A stretch of 64,000 nucleotides of DNA, taken from contig NZ_JAMBOQ010000002.1 of the NCBI RefSeq assembly GCF_023715685.1, positions 682,001-746,000 on the forward strand. Direction: 5' to 3'. The position numbers were made by a program, and so were the translations under genes. Source of the DNA: Priestia aryabhattai. Lineage in GTDB: Bacteria > Bacillota > Bacilli > Bacillales > Bacillaceae_H. The notes beneath the pieces were generated by a model. That model ran no database searches, was not told the DNA's origin, and saw only the letters and a program-made list of their open reading frames with translations. Numbering within the stretch: position 1 is the stretch's first letter; the number at the start of each line of letters is the position of its first letter. This document shows positions 1 to 8,008 of this stretch, piece by piece.

Positions 1-1
1 G

Positions 2-1156
2 CATATGAGTTTGGTACAAGGGGAAAAAAATGTATCGTTTCTGAAAAAGCGTTTTGAAGCGCTATCAAACAATCCGTTGTTTCAAGGAATGGAGTATTCC
101 GATAGTCCTGAAAAACTAAAAGAATGGATTCCGTTAATCATGAAGGGGCGTACGTCAAAAGAACCGATTGCAGCAACTAAAATTGATTCGGGAACAGACG
201 TAAACTTCGGCGCTTTAACACGCATGTTGTTTGACCACCTGAAGAATAAAGGCGTTAATGTGCACTACAAACGAAGTGTAAAAGATATCAAACGCAAGGA
301 CGGTATGTGGGAAGTAAAAGTCGCCGATGTAGACAGCGGCAAAGTTGAATACCACACGGCAAAGTTCATCTTTATCGGAGGCGGAGGCGGAAGCTTGCCT
401 TTACTTCAAAAAACAGGTATTCCTGAATCCAAGCATATTGGAGGATTCCCGGTAAGCGGATTATTTATGGTATGCAATAACCCTGAAGTGATTGCGCAGC
501 ATCACGGGAAAGTATACGGAAAAGCCAAAGTCGGAGCTCCGCCAATGTCGGTTCCACACCTTGATACACGTTATATTGATAACAAAAAGACGCTGTTGTT
601 TGGTCCGTTTGCCGGTTTTTCGCCTAAGTTCTTAAAAACAGGTTCAAACTTGGATTTAATCAGTTCTGTAAAGCCGAATAATATTTTAACAATGCTAGCA
701 GCAGGCGTCAAAGAAATGGCGTTAACGAAATACTTAATTCAGCAAGTGCTGTTATCAAATGAAAAACGTGTGGAAGAACTGCGTGAGTTTATCCCGAACG
801 CTAAAAGCGAAGACTGGGATATCGTCGTAGCGGGGCAACGTGTGCAAGTAATCAAAGACACGGAAGCCGGCGGAAAAGGAACGCTTCAGTTTGGTACCGA
901 AGTCGTAAGTGCCGCTGATGGTTCTGTTGCTGCACTTCTTGGAGCTTCTCCGGGTGCGTCAACAGCTGTTCACGTTATGCTTGAAGTATTGGAAAAATGC
1001 TTCCCGCAAAACATGAACAAATGGGAGCCAAAAATAAAAGAAATGATTCCTTCCTATGGAATGTCACTAGTTGATCACCCAGACTTCTTTAACGAAATCC
1101 ATGCTTCTACATCACAGACGCTTGGTTTGATTAAAAAAGAGTCCGTTTATAGCTGA
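2..1156 (+). CDS. mqo: malate:quinone oxidoreductase, 3' part
   Basis: FAD-dependent, membrane-associated enzyme that oxidises malate to oxaloacetate and passes electrons to the quinone pool (TCA cycle). Only the C-terminal 383 or so residues lie in the window. The family is usually about 490-500 residues, so the N-terminal FAD-binding Rossmann part lies upstream and the ATG at 5 is probably internal. Seen: the glycine-rich stretch [12 protein letters not shown] (about residues 121-132 from that Met), [25 protein letters not shown], and the C-terminal FAD/substrate region [19 protein letters not shown]. It is followed by a strong terminator, so it is probably the last gene of its unit. Family call is firm; the N-terminus is not visible. 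Confidence 0.93.
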   Translation, partial: HMSLVQGEKNVSFLKKRFEALSNNPLFQGMEYSDSPEKLKEWIPLIMKGRTSKEPIAATKIDSGTDVNFGALTRMLFDHLKNKGVNVHYKRSVKDIKRKDGMWEVKVADVDSGKVEYHTAKFIFIGGGGGSLPLLQKTGIPESKHIGGFPVSGLFMVCNNPEVIAQHHGKVYGKAKVGAPPMSVPHLDTRYIDNKKTLLFGPFAGFSPKFLKTGSNLDLISSVKPNNILTMLAAGVKEMALTKYLIQQVLLSNEKRVEELREFIPNAKSEDWDIVVAGQRVQVIKDTEAGGKGTLQFGTEVVSAADGSVAALLGASPGASTAVHVMLEVLEKCFPQNMNKWEPKIKEMIPSYGMSLVDHPDFFNEIHASTSQTLGLIKKESVYS

Positions 1157-1224
1157 TAATTTTAAATACATGTTGCCGTAACAAACAGCACATGTGTATG
1201 TGAAGAAATCTACAGGTGTGCACA

Positions 1225-1254
1225 AACACCACCTTTTCTTGAGGTGGTGTTTTA
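1225..1254 (+). terminator. Rho-independent terminator of mqo
   Basis: ACACCACC (1226-1233) pairs with GGTGGTGT (1243-1250) around a 9-nt loop and is followed by TTTTAA. It lies about 70 bases after the mqo stop. Confidence 0.8.
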
Positions 1255-1302
1255 ATGGCGTTTATATGTAGATTTGCCTCAAATTCGTTCCTCAGCTAGT
1301 AG

Positions 1303-1869
1303 TTAAGAGCGGTATTGATTACTTCCAGGCTGAAGTTTTAAGTGTTTCCACGCCGCAATCGCATCATCACGGCTTTTTCCTTTATTTTTCGGATCATTAA
1401 AAAAGTCGCGGATAAAGCGGTTGTACTCAAACTGAGGCGCAATTTCTTTTTGATAGAAAGGCTGCTTTTTTCGCTCTTCTTCCTCATACCAAGCCTCTAC
1501 CACGTCTCGATAGGTTTTCCCTGTATTTTCTTTAAAATAGTTTTGAATATATGTTGAGAAATGAAACGTAGGATGAATGGCTTCTTTAAAAAATGCCCGT
1601 ACTTCTTGACTGCAGCGGTGATTTTCCGTAATGACGGTATCTAATGTTAGCGGAGCTTGCGTTTTAGAGGAAGAGCGTCTTTTAGAAGGTGCTTTTGAGT
1701 GTTGAGTGTCACCGGTTGTTAGAAACACTTCAATTCTTTTTGACAGTTCCATTTTAGATCCGGACGGGCTCATGTTGTTTTCTCGGCAAAATTGCTGCAG
1801 CTCGGTTTTTAGCCAGTAAAAGTCCGTAAAGTCGTTGATAGGTAAGTCTTTTGTAAGTTCAGGTCTCAT
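1303..1869 (-). CDS. SAP domain-containing protein
   Basis: Predicted cytoplasmic protein of 188 residues. The start is set at the ATG at 1869 because GGAGGTGAAAA lies just upstream of it; the longer open frame to 2016 has no such site. Residues about 10-45 (FTDFYWLKTELQQFCRENNM then SPSGSKMELSKRIEVFL) look like a SAP helix-extension-helix fold, which in other proteins binds nucleic acid. A basic Ser/Lys/Arg linker follows, then two related segments ending in RDVVEAWYEEEERKK and RDDAIAAWKHLK, as in the DUF6434-type C-terminus of Bacillus SAP proteins. Transcribed alone, opposite to its neighbours. The biological role is unknown; DNA binding is inferred from the fold only. Confidence 0.75.
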   Translation of the reverse strand: MRPELTKDLPINDFTDFYWLKTELQQFCRENNMSPSGSKMELSKRIEVFLTTGDTQHSKAPSKRRSSSKTQAPLTLDTVITENHRCSQEVRAFFKEAIHPTFHFSTYIQNYFKENTGKTYRDVVEAWYEEEERKKQPFYQKEIAPQFEYNRFIRDFFNDPKNKGKSRDDAIAAWKHLKLQPGSNQYRS

Positions 1870-2089
1870 TGTTTTCACCTCCATATATTTACAAAAATAA
1901 TTATAGAACATTTGTTCCTGTTGGTCAATTGTTTTTAAAGTAATATGAATGAATTTCTTTGATATTTCTTCTTTGCATTTCTCACGTGCCAGTTTACACC
2001 TCATATGTTTTTTCACCTCTTATTAAATGAAATAAACGCTGGTAAATTCCTTTATAAAAAGAAGAAAAAGCGTCTAGGCAAGAGGTCTC

Positions 2090-2119
2090 TTGCAAATTCC
2101 AAAATCAAACAATTACAAT
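2090..2119 (+). promoter_or_regulatory. putative sigma-A promoter for the ADP-ribosylglycohydrolase
   Basis: TTGCAA (2090-2095), an 18-nt spacer and TACAAT (2114-2119), then a purine-rich RBS (GAAAGGAG) ahead of the ATG at 2143. Confidence 0.45.
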
Positions 2120-2142
2120 AATAGAAAGGAGTTGATTACATA

Positions 2143-3072
2143 ATGCTACATAACAAAGTACTTTCTACGATTCTAGGAGGAGCTGTGGGAGACGCTTTAG
2201 GTGTTCCGGTTGAGTTTAAAAAGCGCGATTCATTTCGGATCACGACTATGACCGGATACGGTACATACAATCAACCTGAAGGAACATGGTCAGATGATAC
2301 GTCTTTAACAATGTGCTTGATTAATAATCTAATAGAAAAACAAGATGAATATGATTTAATGCAAAAGTTTGCGAACTATTGGTCGGATGGCTACTGGACG
2401 CCATACGGAGAAATGTTTGATATTGGCATCGCAACAAGCGAAGCGATTCGCCGCTATAAAGGCGGGCTTCCTAAAGAAGAGTGGGGAGGAAGCGCTGAGT
2501 ACGACAACGGAAACGGAGCGCTTATGCGTATTGCCCCGCTTGCGTTTACACTATGTCAGGAACCTAGCTTTACAAAAAGAAAAGAAGAAATAGAAAGAAT
2601 TGCTCACGTCACGCACCGCCACGTGCGTTCTACTCTTGGCTGTATTATATATGTGGAACTGCTCATTCGTCTTCTTCACGGAGATCAGCCCTTAGAAGCA
2701 TATGAAAAAGCGATAAATCTCTGTCAAAAGCAGTTAACAGGGACGGAGTATGAACACGAATTTTCTGCGTATGAACGAGTATTAAACCTAAGCTTGCCAC
2801 AAGCAGCGAGAAATGAAATTCAATCAACAGGATACGTCGTCAGCTCGCTAGAAGCATCGCTTTGGTCTTTTCTTCAAAGCGACGATTACGAAGAAGCTGT
2901 ACTTACTGCTGTAAATTTAGGAGAAGACACAGACACAATAGGCTTCATTACAGGTACTCTAGCAGGAATGTATTATCAACTGGATGGTATTCCCGAAGAG
3001 TGGATTTGTAAGCTTGCTAAAAAAGAAGAGTTGATAGGAACTTGTAAGAGATTTGCAGATGTGTGTGTATGA
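2143..3072 (+). CDS. ADP-ribosylglycohydrolase family protein
   Basis: 309-residue cytoplasmic member of the DraG/ARH fold, which uses a dinuclear Mg/Mn centre to remove ADP-ribose from proteins or small molecules. Seen: GGAVGDALGVPVEF (residues 12-25), the metal-binding WSDDTSLT (D51, D52, T53) and the C-terminal metal motif GEDTDT (D262, D264), so both halves of the active site are present. The ATG at 2143 follows AAAGGAGTTGATTACATA. No ADP-ribosyltransferase is adjacent, so the substrate cannot be inferred from context. The next, broken gene begins just after it and may have been co-transcribed. Confidence 0.9.
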   Translation: MLHNKVLSTILGGAVGDALGVPVEFKKRDSFRITTMTGYGTYNQPEGTWSDDTSLTMCLINNLIEKQDEYDLMQKFANYWSDGYWTPYGEMFDIGIATSEAIRRYKGGLPKEEWGGSAEYDNGNGALMRIAPLAFTLCQEPSFTKRKEEIERIAHVTHRHVRSTLGCIIYVELLIRLLHGDQPLEAYEKAINLCQKQLTGTEYEHEFSAYERVLNLSLPQAARNEIQSTGYVVSSLEASLWSFLQSDDYEEAVLTAVNLGEDTDTIGFITGTLAGMYYQLDGIPEEWICKLAKKEELIGTCKRFADVCV

Positions 3073-3130
3073 AAAAGACAGTGCACACAAGATGTATCTC
3101 GTGAAAAGGTTAGGTAAGGAGTGTTTTTTT

Positions 3131-3616
3131 TTGAAAAAGATTTTTCTCATAGCTAGTATCTTGATTATCGTATTCGCTGGAGTATATACATTTGTTAAAG
3201 TGAGTGCGTCATTGGAGGCTAAAGCTGCTGGTTTTGCTAAGAACAAAAAAGTTCAGCTAATTTCTATAGGTAATAAGAGCTCCCTAGGAGATATTTAAAT
3301 AGAACAAGTCCGCATAAACGGAAACAAAACACTCAAATACGTAAAAATACAAGTAAGCAATGATAAAAAAGGGTTAATTCTTGGAGACTTTGCTAGCGAA
3401 GAAACAAAAGGCTATACGTTTAAGAACCTACAAAGTGTGAAGCTGCAGCCGCATACAGGCCATGACGAACAGCTAGAAAGACTGCATAAAGGAAAAGAAA
3501 GTAATCAAATATATGCGCTTTCTCTTATAGACAACATAAGTATACAAGAAGTAACCATTTCATACCTCCACCTAGGAGTTTCACATCAGCAGACAATTTC
3601 TACGGGTTCACAATAA
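3131..3616 (+). pseudogene. secreted/membrane-anchored protein interrupted by in-frame TAA
   Basis: A TTG start at 3131, 9 bases after AAGGAG, opens a frame with a typical signal/anchor segment (MKKIFLIASILIIVFAGVYT). It stops at TAA 3296-3298 after 55 residues. The same frame then continues open with no shift from 3299 to the TAA at 3614-3616, giving 105 further residues with normal composition (for example VRINGNKTLKYVKIQVSNDK). Without the stop it would be a 161-residue extracytoplasmic protein. I do not recognise the family. The likely reading is a nonsense mutation, so the product would be a 55-residue stub; a sequencing error or readthrough are alternatives. Confidence 0.6.
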
Positions 3617-3635
3617 AAAGAAAAGTGTAAAGTAC

Positions 3636-3679
3636 GATAAGCAGCTTACCTAGATGGGTGAGCTGCTTATCATTTTTTA
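3636..3679 (+). terminator. Rho-independent terminator
   Basis: GATAAGCAGCTTACC (3636-3650) pairs with GGGTGAGCTGCTTATC (3656-3671) and is followed by a T-rich run. It closes the unit holding the glycohydrolase and the broken gene. Confidence 0.85.
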
Positions 3680-3744
3680 AGAAGCTACCACAATCCGTTT
3701 TGATTTACAATCTCTTTTCTTTTAAATTTAAAGAATATTCAAAT

Positions 3745-3775
3745 AATATTTTTCCTTTGATAACGGAAAAATATT
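3745..3775. repeat. 11-bp perfect inverted repeat, operator candidate
   Basis: AATATTTTTCC (3745-3755) and GGAAAAATATT (3765-3775) are perfect reverse complements separated by 9 nt. The repeat overlaps the -35 element of the promoter ahead of the PTS genes. No U-tract follows, so an operator for a local regulator is more likely than a terminator. No regulator gene is adjacent. Confidence 0.6.
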
Positions 3776-3784
3776 ACGTTTAAT
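3757..3784 (+). promoter_or_regulatory. putative sigma-A promoter of the PTS operon
   Basis: TTGATA (3757-3762), a 16-nt spacer and TTTAAT (3779-3784). It sits inside the inverted repeat and directly ahead of the cre box, as expected for a substrate-induced, glucose-repressed operon. Confidence 0.5.
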
Positions 3785-3798
3785 TGAAAGCGTTTTCA
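3785..3798 (+). promoter_or_regulatory. CcpA cre box
   Basis: TGAAAGCGTTTTCA matches the cre consensus TGWAANCGNTNWCA at every position. It lies immediately after the -10 element, where CcpA with HPr-Ser-P would block transcription in glucose. Carbon catabolite repression of the PTS operon is therefore inferred. Confidence 0.8.
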
Positions 3799-3889
3799 AT
3801 ATATAGTGAAGGTATCAAGAAAATATCTTAGCAAGATACCTATCTCACTTATGGATGTTAATCAATTACTTATCAAGGGGGAATTGTAA

Positions 3890-4195
3890 ATGAATATTTT
3901 ACTATGCTGCGCAGCAGGGATGTCTACAAGTTTGTTAGTAACTAAAATGGAAAAAAGCGCAAAAGAAAAAGAGACGGCGTGCAAAATTTGGGCAGTACCA
4001 GGAGACGCGGTTAGAAATCATATTGATGATGCAGACATTTTGCTTTTAGGTCCACAAGTGCGCTACTTACTTCCTCAAATGAAAAAGCTAGGAGAGGAAA
4101 AAGGAATTCCAGTAGAGGTTATTAATCCGGTTCATTACGGAATGTGTAACGGAGAAGAAGTGTTAAAATCTGCTGAGCAGTTAGTTTCGAAATAG
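3890..4195 (+). CDS. PTS lactose/cellobiose-family IIB component
   Basis: 101-residue cytoplasmic phosphocarrier that hands phosphate from IIA to the incoming beta-glucoside bound by IIC. The phosphocysteine motif [11 protein letters not shown] is at residues 4-14, and C7 is the likely phosphorylated residue by comparison with enterobacterial IIB-Chb. ATG start after AAGGGGGAATTGTAA. It is the first gene of IIB-IIC-GH4, 11 bases before IIC, under a promoter with a perfect cre box. B. subtilis licB is the nearest named equivalent; cellobiose, lichenan products or chitobiose cannot be told apart by sequence alone. Confidence 0.9.
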   Translation: MNILLCCAAGMSTSLLVTKMEKSAKEKETACKIWAVPGDAVRNHIDDADILLLGPQVRYLLPQMKKLGEEKGIPVEVINPVHYGMCNGEEVLKSAEQLVSK

Positions 4196-4206
4196 GAGGG
4201 AATCAA

Positions 4207-5553
4207 TTGAGCAAAATGAATCGTGTACTTGAAACATATATTATGCCGCTTGCTGGCAAAGCTGCTCAGCAGCGCCATCTTCAAGCATTACGAGACGGTA
4301 TGGTCCTGACGATGCCGCTTATTATTATCGGTTCACTTTTCTTAATTTTAGCCAATTTACCTTTTCAAGCCTACACAGATTTTTTAACAGAACATCCTAA
4401 GCTAAAAGCAAGCATTTTATATCCGTACAGAGGAACGTTTGAAATTATGGCTTTAGTAGCTACGTTTGGCATTGCCTACCGCTTAGCGGAATCGTATAAA
4501 GTGGATGCACTTGCTTCAGGTGCAGTGTCTCTAGCTGCTTTCTTTGTCGGTACACCTTTTGTTTCGTATACGATTGGAGAAAACGCAGATGGAACGGCCA
4601 TGGTCGAAACAGCCTACCAAACGGCGATGTTTACAAGTAAAGGTCTTTTTGTGGGGATGGTCATAGCAGTTATCGCCACGGAAATTTACCGGATGATTAT
4701 TCAAAAAAATATTGTGATTAAGCTTCCAGAAACCGTTCCGCCAGCTGTTGCTCGTTCATTTTCAGCGTTAATACCAGGGTTTGGTGCTGTGATGGTTATA
4801 TGGATGTTACGTTTGCTTGTAGAGAACGTCGGCGACTTTGGAAATTTGCATAATGTCGTGACGGTTTTGCTGCAGCAGCCTTTAACTCATATTGGTACAA
4901 GCTTAGTTGGTACGATTCTTATTTTTATCTTAATTACTCTTATGTGGAGTACGGGGCTACACGGTGCGACGATTGTTGGCTCTGTCATGACGCCTGTATG
5001 GCTTACGCTAACAACGGAAAACGCAACGGCTCTTGCTTCTGGTGAACCAGTGAAGTATATTGTAACGAATGAATTTAACGATATTGTGTTTGTGGGAGGA
5101 TCCGGCACTACGCTTTCTCTTGTGCTGGCCATGGTGCTGTTTGCGAAAAGTCAGCAAATGAAGCAGCTAGGAAGATTAAGCATCGGACCAGGCTTCTTTA
5201 ACATTAACGAACCAGTTATTTTTGGAATGCCTATCGTATTAAATCCGATTATGATTATTCCGTTTATTTTGGCACCACTTCTATCGGTCATCATTACCTA
5301 TGTATCCATGGATATCGGTCTCGTGGCAAAGCCAATAGGAATTGTAACGCCGTTTACAATGCCGCCGGTGATTAGCGGCTATTTAATTACAGGAAGTGTG
5401 TCAGGAGCTGTTCTGCAGATTGTGTTAATGGCGGTATCGTTTGGTGTCTATTTTCCATTCTTTAAAATGTGGGACAAACAAAAACTTATAGAAGAAACCG
5501 GGGCTTCTATAAATCGTTCACCGGTAAAAGAAGAGCAGCAAAGTATTGTATAA
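4207..5553 (+). CDS. celB: PTS cellobiose/lichenan-family IIC permease
   Basis: 448-residue integral membrane transporter of the lactose/cellobiose PTS family that moves and presents the beta-glucoside for phosphorylation. Seen: the N-terminal VLETYIMPLAGKAAQQRHLQ, about ten hydrophobic segments, MWSTGLHG, and the conserved substrate-site region GPGFFNINEPVIFGMPIVLN (about residues 325-344). TTG start at 4207 after AGGAGG. The length agrees with LicC/CelB. The operon has no IIA (LicA/CelC) gene, so a IIA from another locus must serve it. Confidence 0.9.
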   Translation: MSKMNRVLETYIMPLAGKAAQQRHLQALRDGMVLTMPLIIIGSLFLILANLPFQAYTDFLTEHPKLKASILYPYRGTFEIMALVATFGIAYRLAESYKVDALASGAVSLAAFFVGTPFVSYTIGENADGTAMVETAYQTAMFTSKGLFVGMVIAVIATEIYRMIIQKNIVIKLPETVPPAVARSFSALIPGFGAVMVIWMLRLLVENVGDFGNLHNVVTVLLQQPLTHIGTSLVGTILIFILITLMWSTGLHGATIVGSVMTPVWLTLTTENATALASGEPVKYIVTNEFNDIVFVGGSGTTLSLVLAMVLFAKSQQMKQLGRLSIGPGFFNINEPVIFGMPIVLNPIMIIPFILAPLLSVIITYVSMDIGLVAKPIGIVTPFTMPPVISGYLITGSVSGAVLQIVLMAVSFGVYFPFFKMWDKQKLIEETGASINRSPVKEEQQSIV

Positions 5554-5592
5554 CGTATTTTTAAAATCATTGATTATAGCGGAGGGGTTGTA

Positions 5593-6921
5593 ATGACAAA
5601 AGGAATTAAAATTGTAACCATTGGCGGAGGATCAAGCTATACGCCGGAGCTTGTCGAAGGATTTATTAAGCGTTATGACGAGCTGCCTGTACGAGAACTT
5701 TGGTTAGTAGACGTGGAAGAAGGAAAAGAAAAGCTAGAGATTGTCGGAAATCTGGCAAAACGAATGGTTGAAAAAGCAGGCGTGCCAATTGACATTCATC
5801 TTACGTTAGATCGAAGAAAAGCGTTAAAGGATGCCGACTTTGTTACAACACAATTTCGCGTAGGATTGTTAGACGCAAGAATGAAAGATGAACGAATTCC
5901 GTTAAAATACGGTGTGATTGGGCAAGAAACGAATGGACCTGGCGGCTTATTTAAAGGGCTGCGCACAATTCCTGTTATTTTAAGTATTGTAAAAGATATA
6001 GAAAAACTATGTCCAAATGCGTGGCTTGTGAACTTTACGAATCCTGCTGGTATGGTGACAGAAGCCATTTTACGCTATAGCAATCATAAAAAAGTAGTGG
6101 GCTTATGCAATGTGCCAATCGGTATTCGTATGGGAATCGCTAAAGCGCTAGAAGTAGACGAAAGCCGTGTACAGGTGAGCTTTGCCGGGTTAAATCATAT
6201 GGTCTTTGGATTAGATGTCTTTTTAGACGGAGTGAGCGTAAAAGATCAAGTCATTGACGCCATGGCAGATCCAACAAATGCGATGTCTATGCGAAATATC
6301 AAAGGGATTTCATGGGATCCTGACTTTATTAAAGGACTAGGCATTATTCCGTGCGGCTATCACCGTTATTACTATAAAACAAATGAGATGCTGCAAGAAG
6401 AACAAAATGCAGCTGAGCTCGAAGGCACACGAGCAGAAGTAGTGCGCGCGTTAGAAAAAGACTTATTTGAGCTCTATAAAGATCCTAATCTTGCAATTAA
6501 ACCTCCTCAGCTTCAAAAGCGCGGAGGCGCGTACTACAGCGACGCAGCCTGCAGCTTAATTTCATCTATTTATAATGATAAAGGCGATATCCAGCCTGTA
6601 AATACCATTAACAATGGTGCTATTGCGAGTATTCCAAATGATTCTGCCGTTGAAGTGAGCTGTGTTATTACAAAAGAAGGGCCAAAACCAATTACAGTCG
6701 GCGACTTACCTGTAGCTGTTCGAGGACTTGTGCAGCAAATTAAGTCATTTGAACGCGTCGCAGCCGAAGCAGCCGTTACCGGCGATTACAACACAGCGCT
6801 TGTTGCGATGACAATCAATCCGTTAGTTCCGTCTGATACCATTGCTAAACAGCTCTTAGATGAAATGCTAGATGCACATAAATCTTATTTACCGCAGTTT
6901 TTTAATTCCGTGAATGTCTAA
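5593..6921 (+). CDS. licH: 6-phospho-beta-glucosidase, glycoside hydrolase family 4
   Basis: 442-residue cytoplasmic enzyme that splits the phosphorylated disaccharide made by the PTS into glucose 6-phosphate and the aglycone sugar. GH4 enzymes use NAD+ and Mn2+ in a redox-elimination mechanism. Seen: the NAD-binding GGGSSYTPE (residues 10-18), NPAGMVTE (150-157), and the two expected metal ligands C172 (in GLCNVP) and H202 (in GLNHM). Start ATG after GGAGGGG. Last gene of the operon, closed by a strong terminator. The symbol follows B. subtilis licH; the exact glucoside is inferred from the PTS partners. Confidence 0.9.
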   Translation: MTKGIKIVTIGGGSSYTPELVEGFIKRYDELPVRELWLVDVEEGKEKLEIVGNLAKRMVEKAGVPIDIHLTLDRRKALKDADFVTTQFRVGLLDARMKDERIPLKYGVIGQETNGPGGLFKGLRTIPVILSIVKDIEKLCPNAWLVNFTNPAGMVTEAILRYSNHKKVVGLCNVPIGIRMGIAKALEVDESRVQVSFAGLNHMVFGLDVFLDGVSVKDQVIDAMADPTNAMSMRNIKGISWDPDFIKGLGIIPCGYHRYYYKTNEMLQEEQNAAELEGTRAEVVRALEKDLFELYKDPNLAIKPPQLQKRGGAYYSDAACSLISSIYNDKGDIQPVNTINNGAIASIPNDSAVEVSCVITKEGPKPITVGDLPVAVRGLVQQIKSFERVAAEAAVTGDYNTALVAMTINPLVPSDTIAKQLLDEMLDAHKSYLPQFFNSVNV

Positions 6922-6928
6922 TATGTAT

Positions 6929-6973
6929 AAAGTGAAAAAACCTTTGACAACGAGTCAGAGGTTTTTCACTTTT
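6929..6973 (+). terminator. Rho-independent terminator of the PTS operon
   Basis: AAAGTGAAAAA with CCT (from 6930) pairs with AGGTTTTTCACTTT (to 6973) around GACAACGAGTC. It may work in both directions. Confidence 0.8.
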
Positions 6974-7020
6974 ATAGTATACTTTACATACAAAACACAC
7001 GTTAAAGACAGGTGATCACA

Positions 7021-7929
7021 ATGCCACACGCATGGGATGCAGAACAAATCGTATCAGCACCGCTTGCCAAAACGTTAATCGAGACGCAGTTTCCAGAACT
7101 TGCGCCTGCTGAGATTTCACTGCTTGGCTACGGCTTTGACAATACGGTTTATCAAGTAAACGGCCGCTTTGTTTTTCGATTTCCTAGACGAGAACTTGCA
7201 GCAGAACTATTAAAAACAGAAAATCAGCTTTTACCAACTCTTGCTTCTCAGCTGCCTCTATCAATTGCAGAGCCGATTTTTTTCGGCAAGCCGAATGGGG
7301 TATATCCTTGGCCGTTCACTGGCTATCACTATCTTCAAGGAAATCCGCCTGCGCGATTAACGGAAGAAGAACGCATCCAGTCCGCTTCTGTACTAGCAAG
7401 ATTTCTTCGCACGTTGCATCACTATCCTTATTCAAAAGCGCAAGAGCTCGGTGTACCGTTTGATGAGTTAAATCGGCTTGATATGATGAAGAGAAAGCCT
7501 GCGCTAGAGAAGTATGTCAAGCAAATGAAGGAGCGTAATCTTTATTCTAAACAAGATATTCTTGAAACCTATGTAAATAGCATACATGAAATTCACTATC
7601 AAGAAAAAAACGTACTGGTTCACGGAGATCTTCATATTCGAAACATGATTGTCGATCAGAACAATATTGCGTCAGGCATTATTGACTGGGGAGATGTTCA
7701 TATTGGTCACCCGGCAGTTGACTTAGCGATTGCCTATAGCTTTTTACCCGCTAAAGGAAGAGCGCGTTTTTTTAAAGAATACGGTGAAGTAGACGAAGAA
7801 ACGCACAGACTTGCAAAATGGAAAGCAGTATTTACAACCGTAGTCTTGGTAGCACACAGCTACGACCAAGGAGACAACCAAACGTTAGAAGCGGCTCTAG
7901 AAAGCTTGGACCTCATTTTTCAAGAGTAA
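7021..7929 (+). CDS. aminoglycoside phosphotransferase (APH)-family kinase
   Basis: 302-residue cytoplasmic kinase-like protein. Seen: Brenner-type catalytic loop HGDLHIRNM (H201, D203, N208) and the metal-binding IIDWGDVHIG (D222), both intact. FDNTVYQVNGRFVFRFPRR near the N-terminus fits the ATP-binding lobe. The ATG at 7021 is preferred over the GTG at 7012 because AGGTG lies 6 bases before it. Members phosphorylate aminoglycosides, macrolides, choline, homoserine or other small molecules, and neighbours give no clue, so resistance should not be assumed. Transcribed alone. Confidence 0.85.
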   Translation: MPHAWDAEQIVSAPLAKTLIETQFPELAPAEISLLGYGFDNTVYQVNGRFVFRFPRRELAAELLKTENQLLPTLASQLPLSIAEPIFFGKPNGVYPWPFTGYHYLQGNPPARLTEEERIQSASVLARFLRTLHHYPYSKAQELGVPFDELNRLDMMKRKPALEKYVKQMKERNLYSKQDILETYVNSIHEIHYQEKNVLVHGDLHIRNMIVDQNNIASGIIDWGDVHIGHPAVDLAIAYSFLPAKGRARFFKEYGEVDEETHRLAKWKAVFTTVVLVAHSYDQGDNQTLEAALESLDLIFQE

Positions 7930-8008
7930 TAAAACTGTAATAGAATTTCTGTTAAATTCCTGTATAGTTAAAAAAGGATAAAAATAAAAACAACAGGTGA
8001 AGCAAACG

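Noticed and set aside
1342-1557. Hydrophobic 71-codon frame opposite the SAP-domain gene
   Set aside because: Antisense shadow of a coding region; hydrophobicity comes from reading Lys/Glu codons backwards.
2369-2593. 74-codon open frame inside the ADP-ribosylglycohydrolase gene
   Set aside because: Lies in another frame of a well-supported gene, has no RBS and no protein-like motif.
3053-3298. Longer version of the broken gene starting at 3053
   Set aside because: The first 26 codons overlap the end of the preceding gene and lack a signal peptide. The TTG at 3131 with AAGGAG gives a normal signal anchor.
7021-7929. Calling the APH-family gene an antibiotic-resistance gene
   Set aside because: Only the general kinase motifs are visible; most chromosomal Bacillus members phosphorylate other metabolites.
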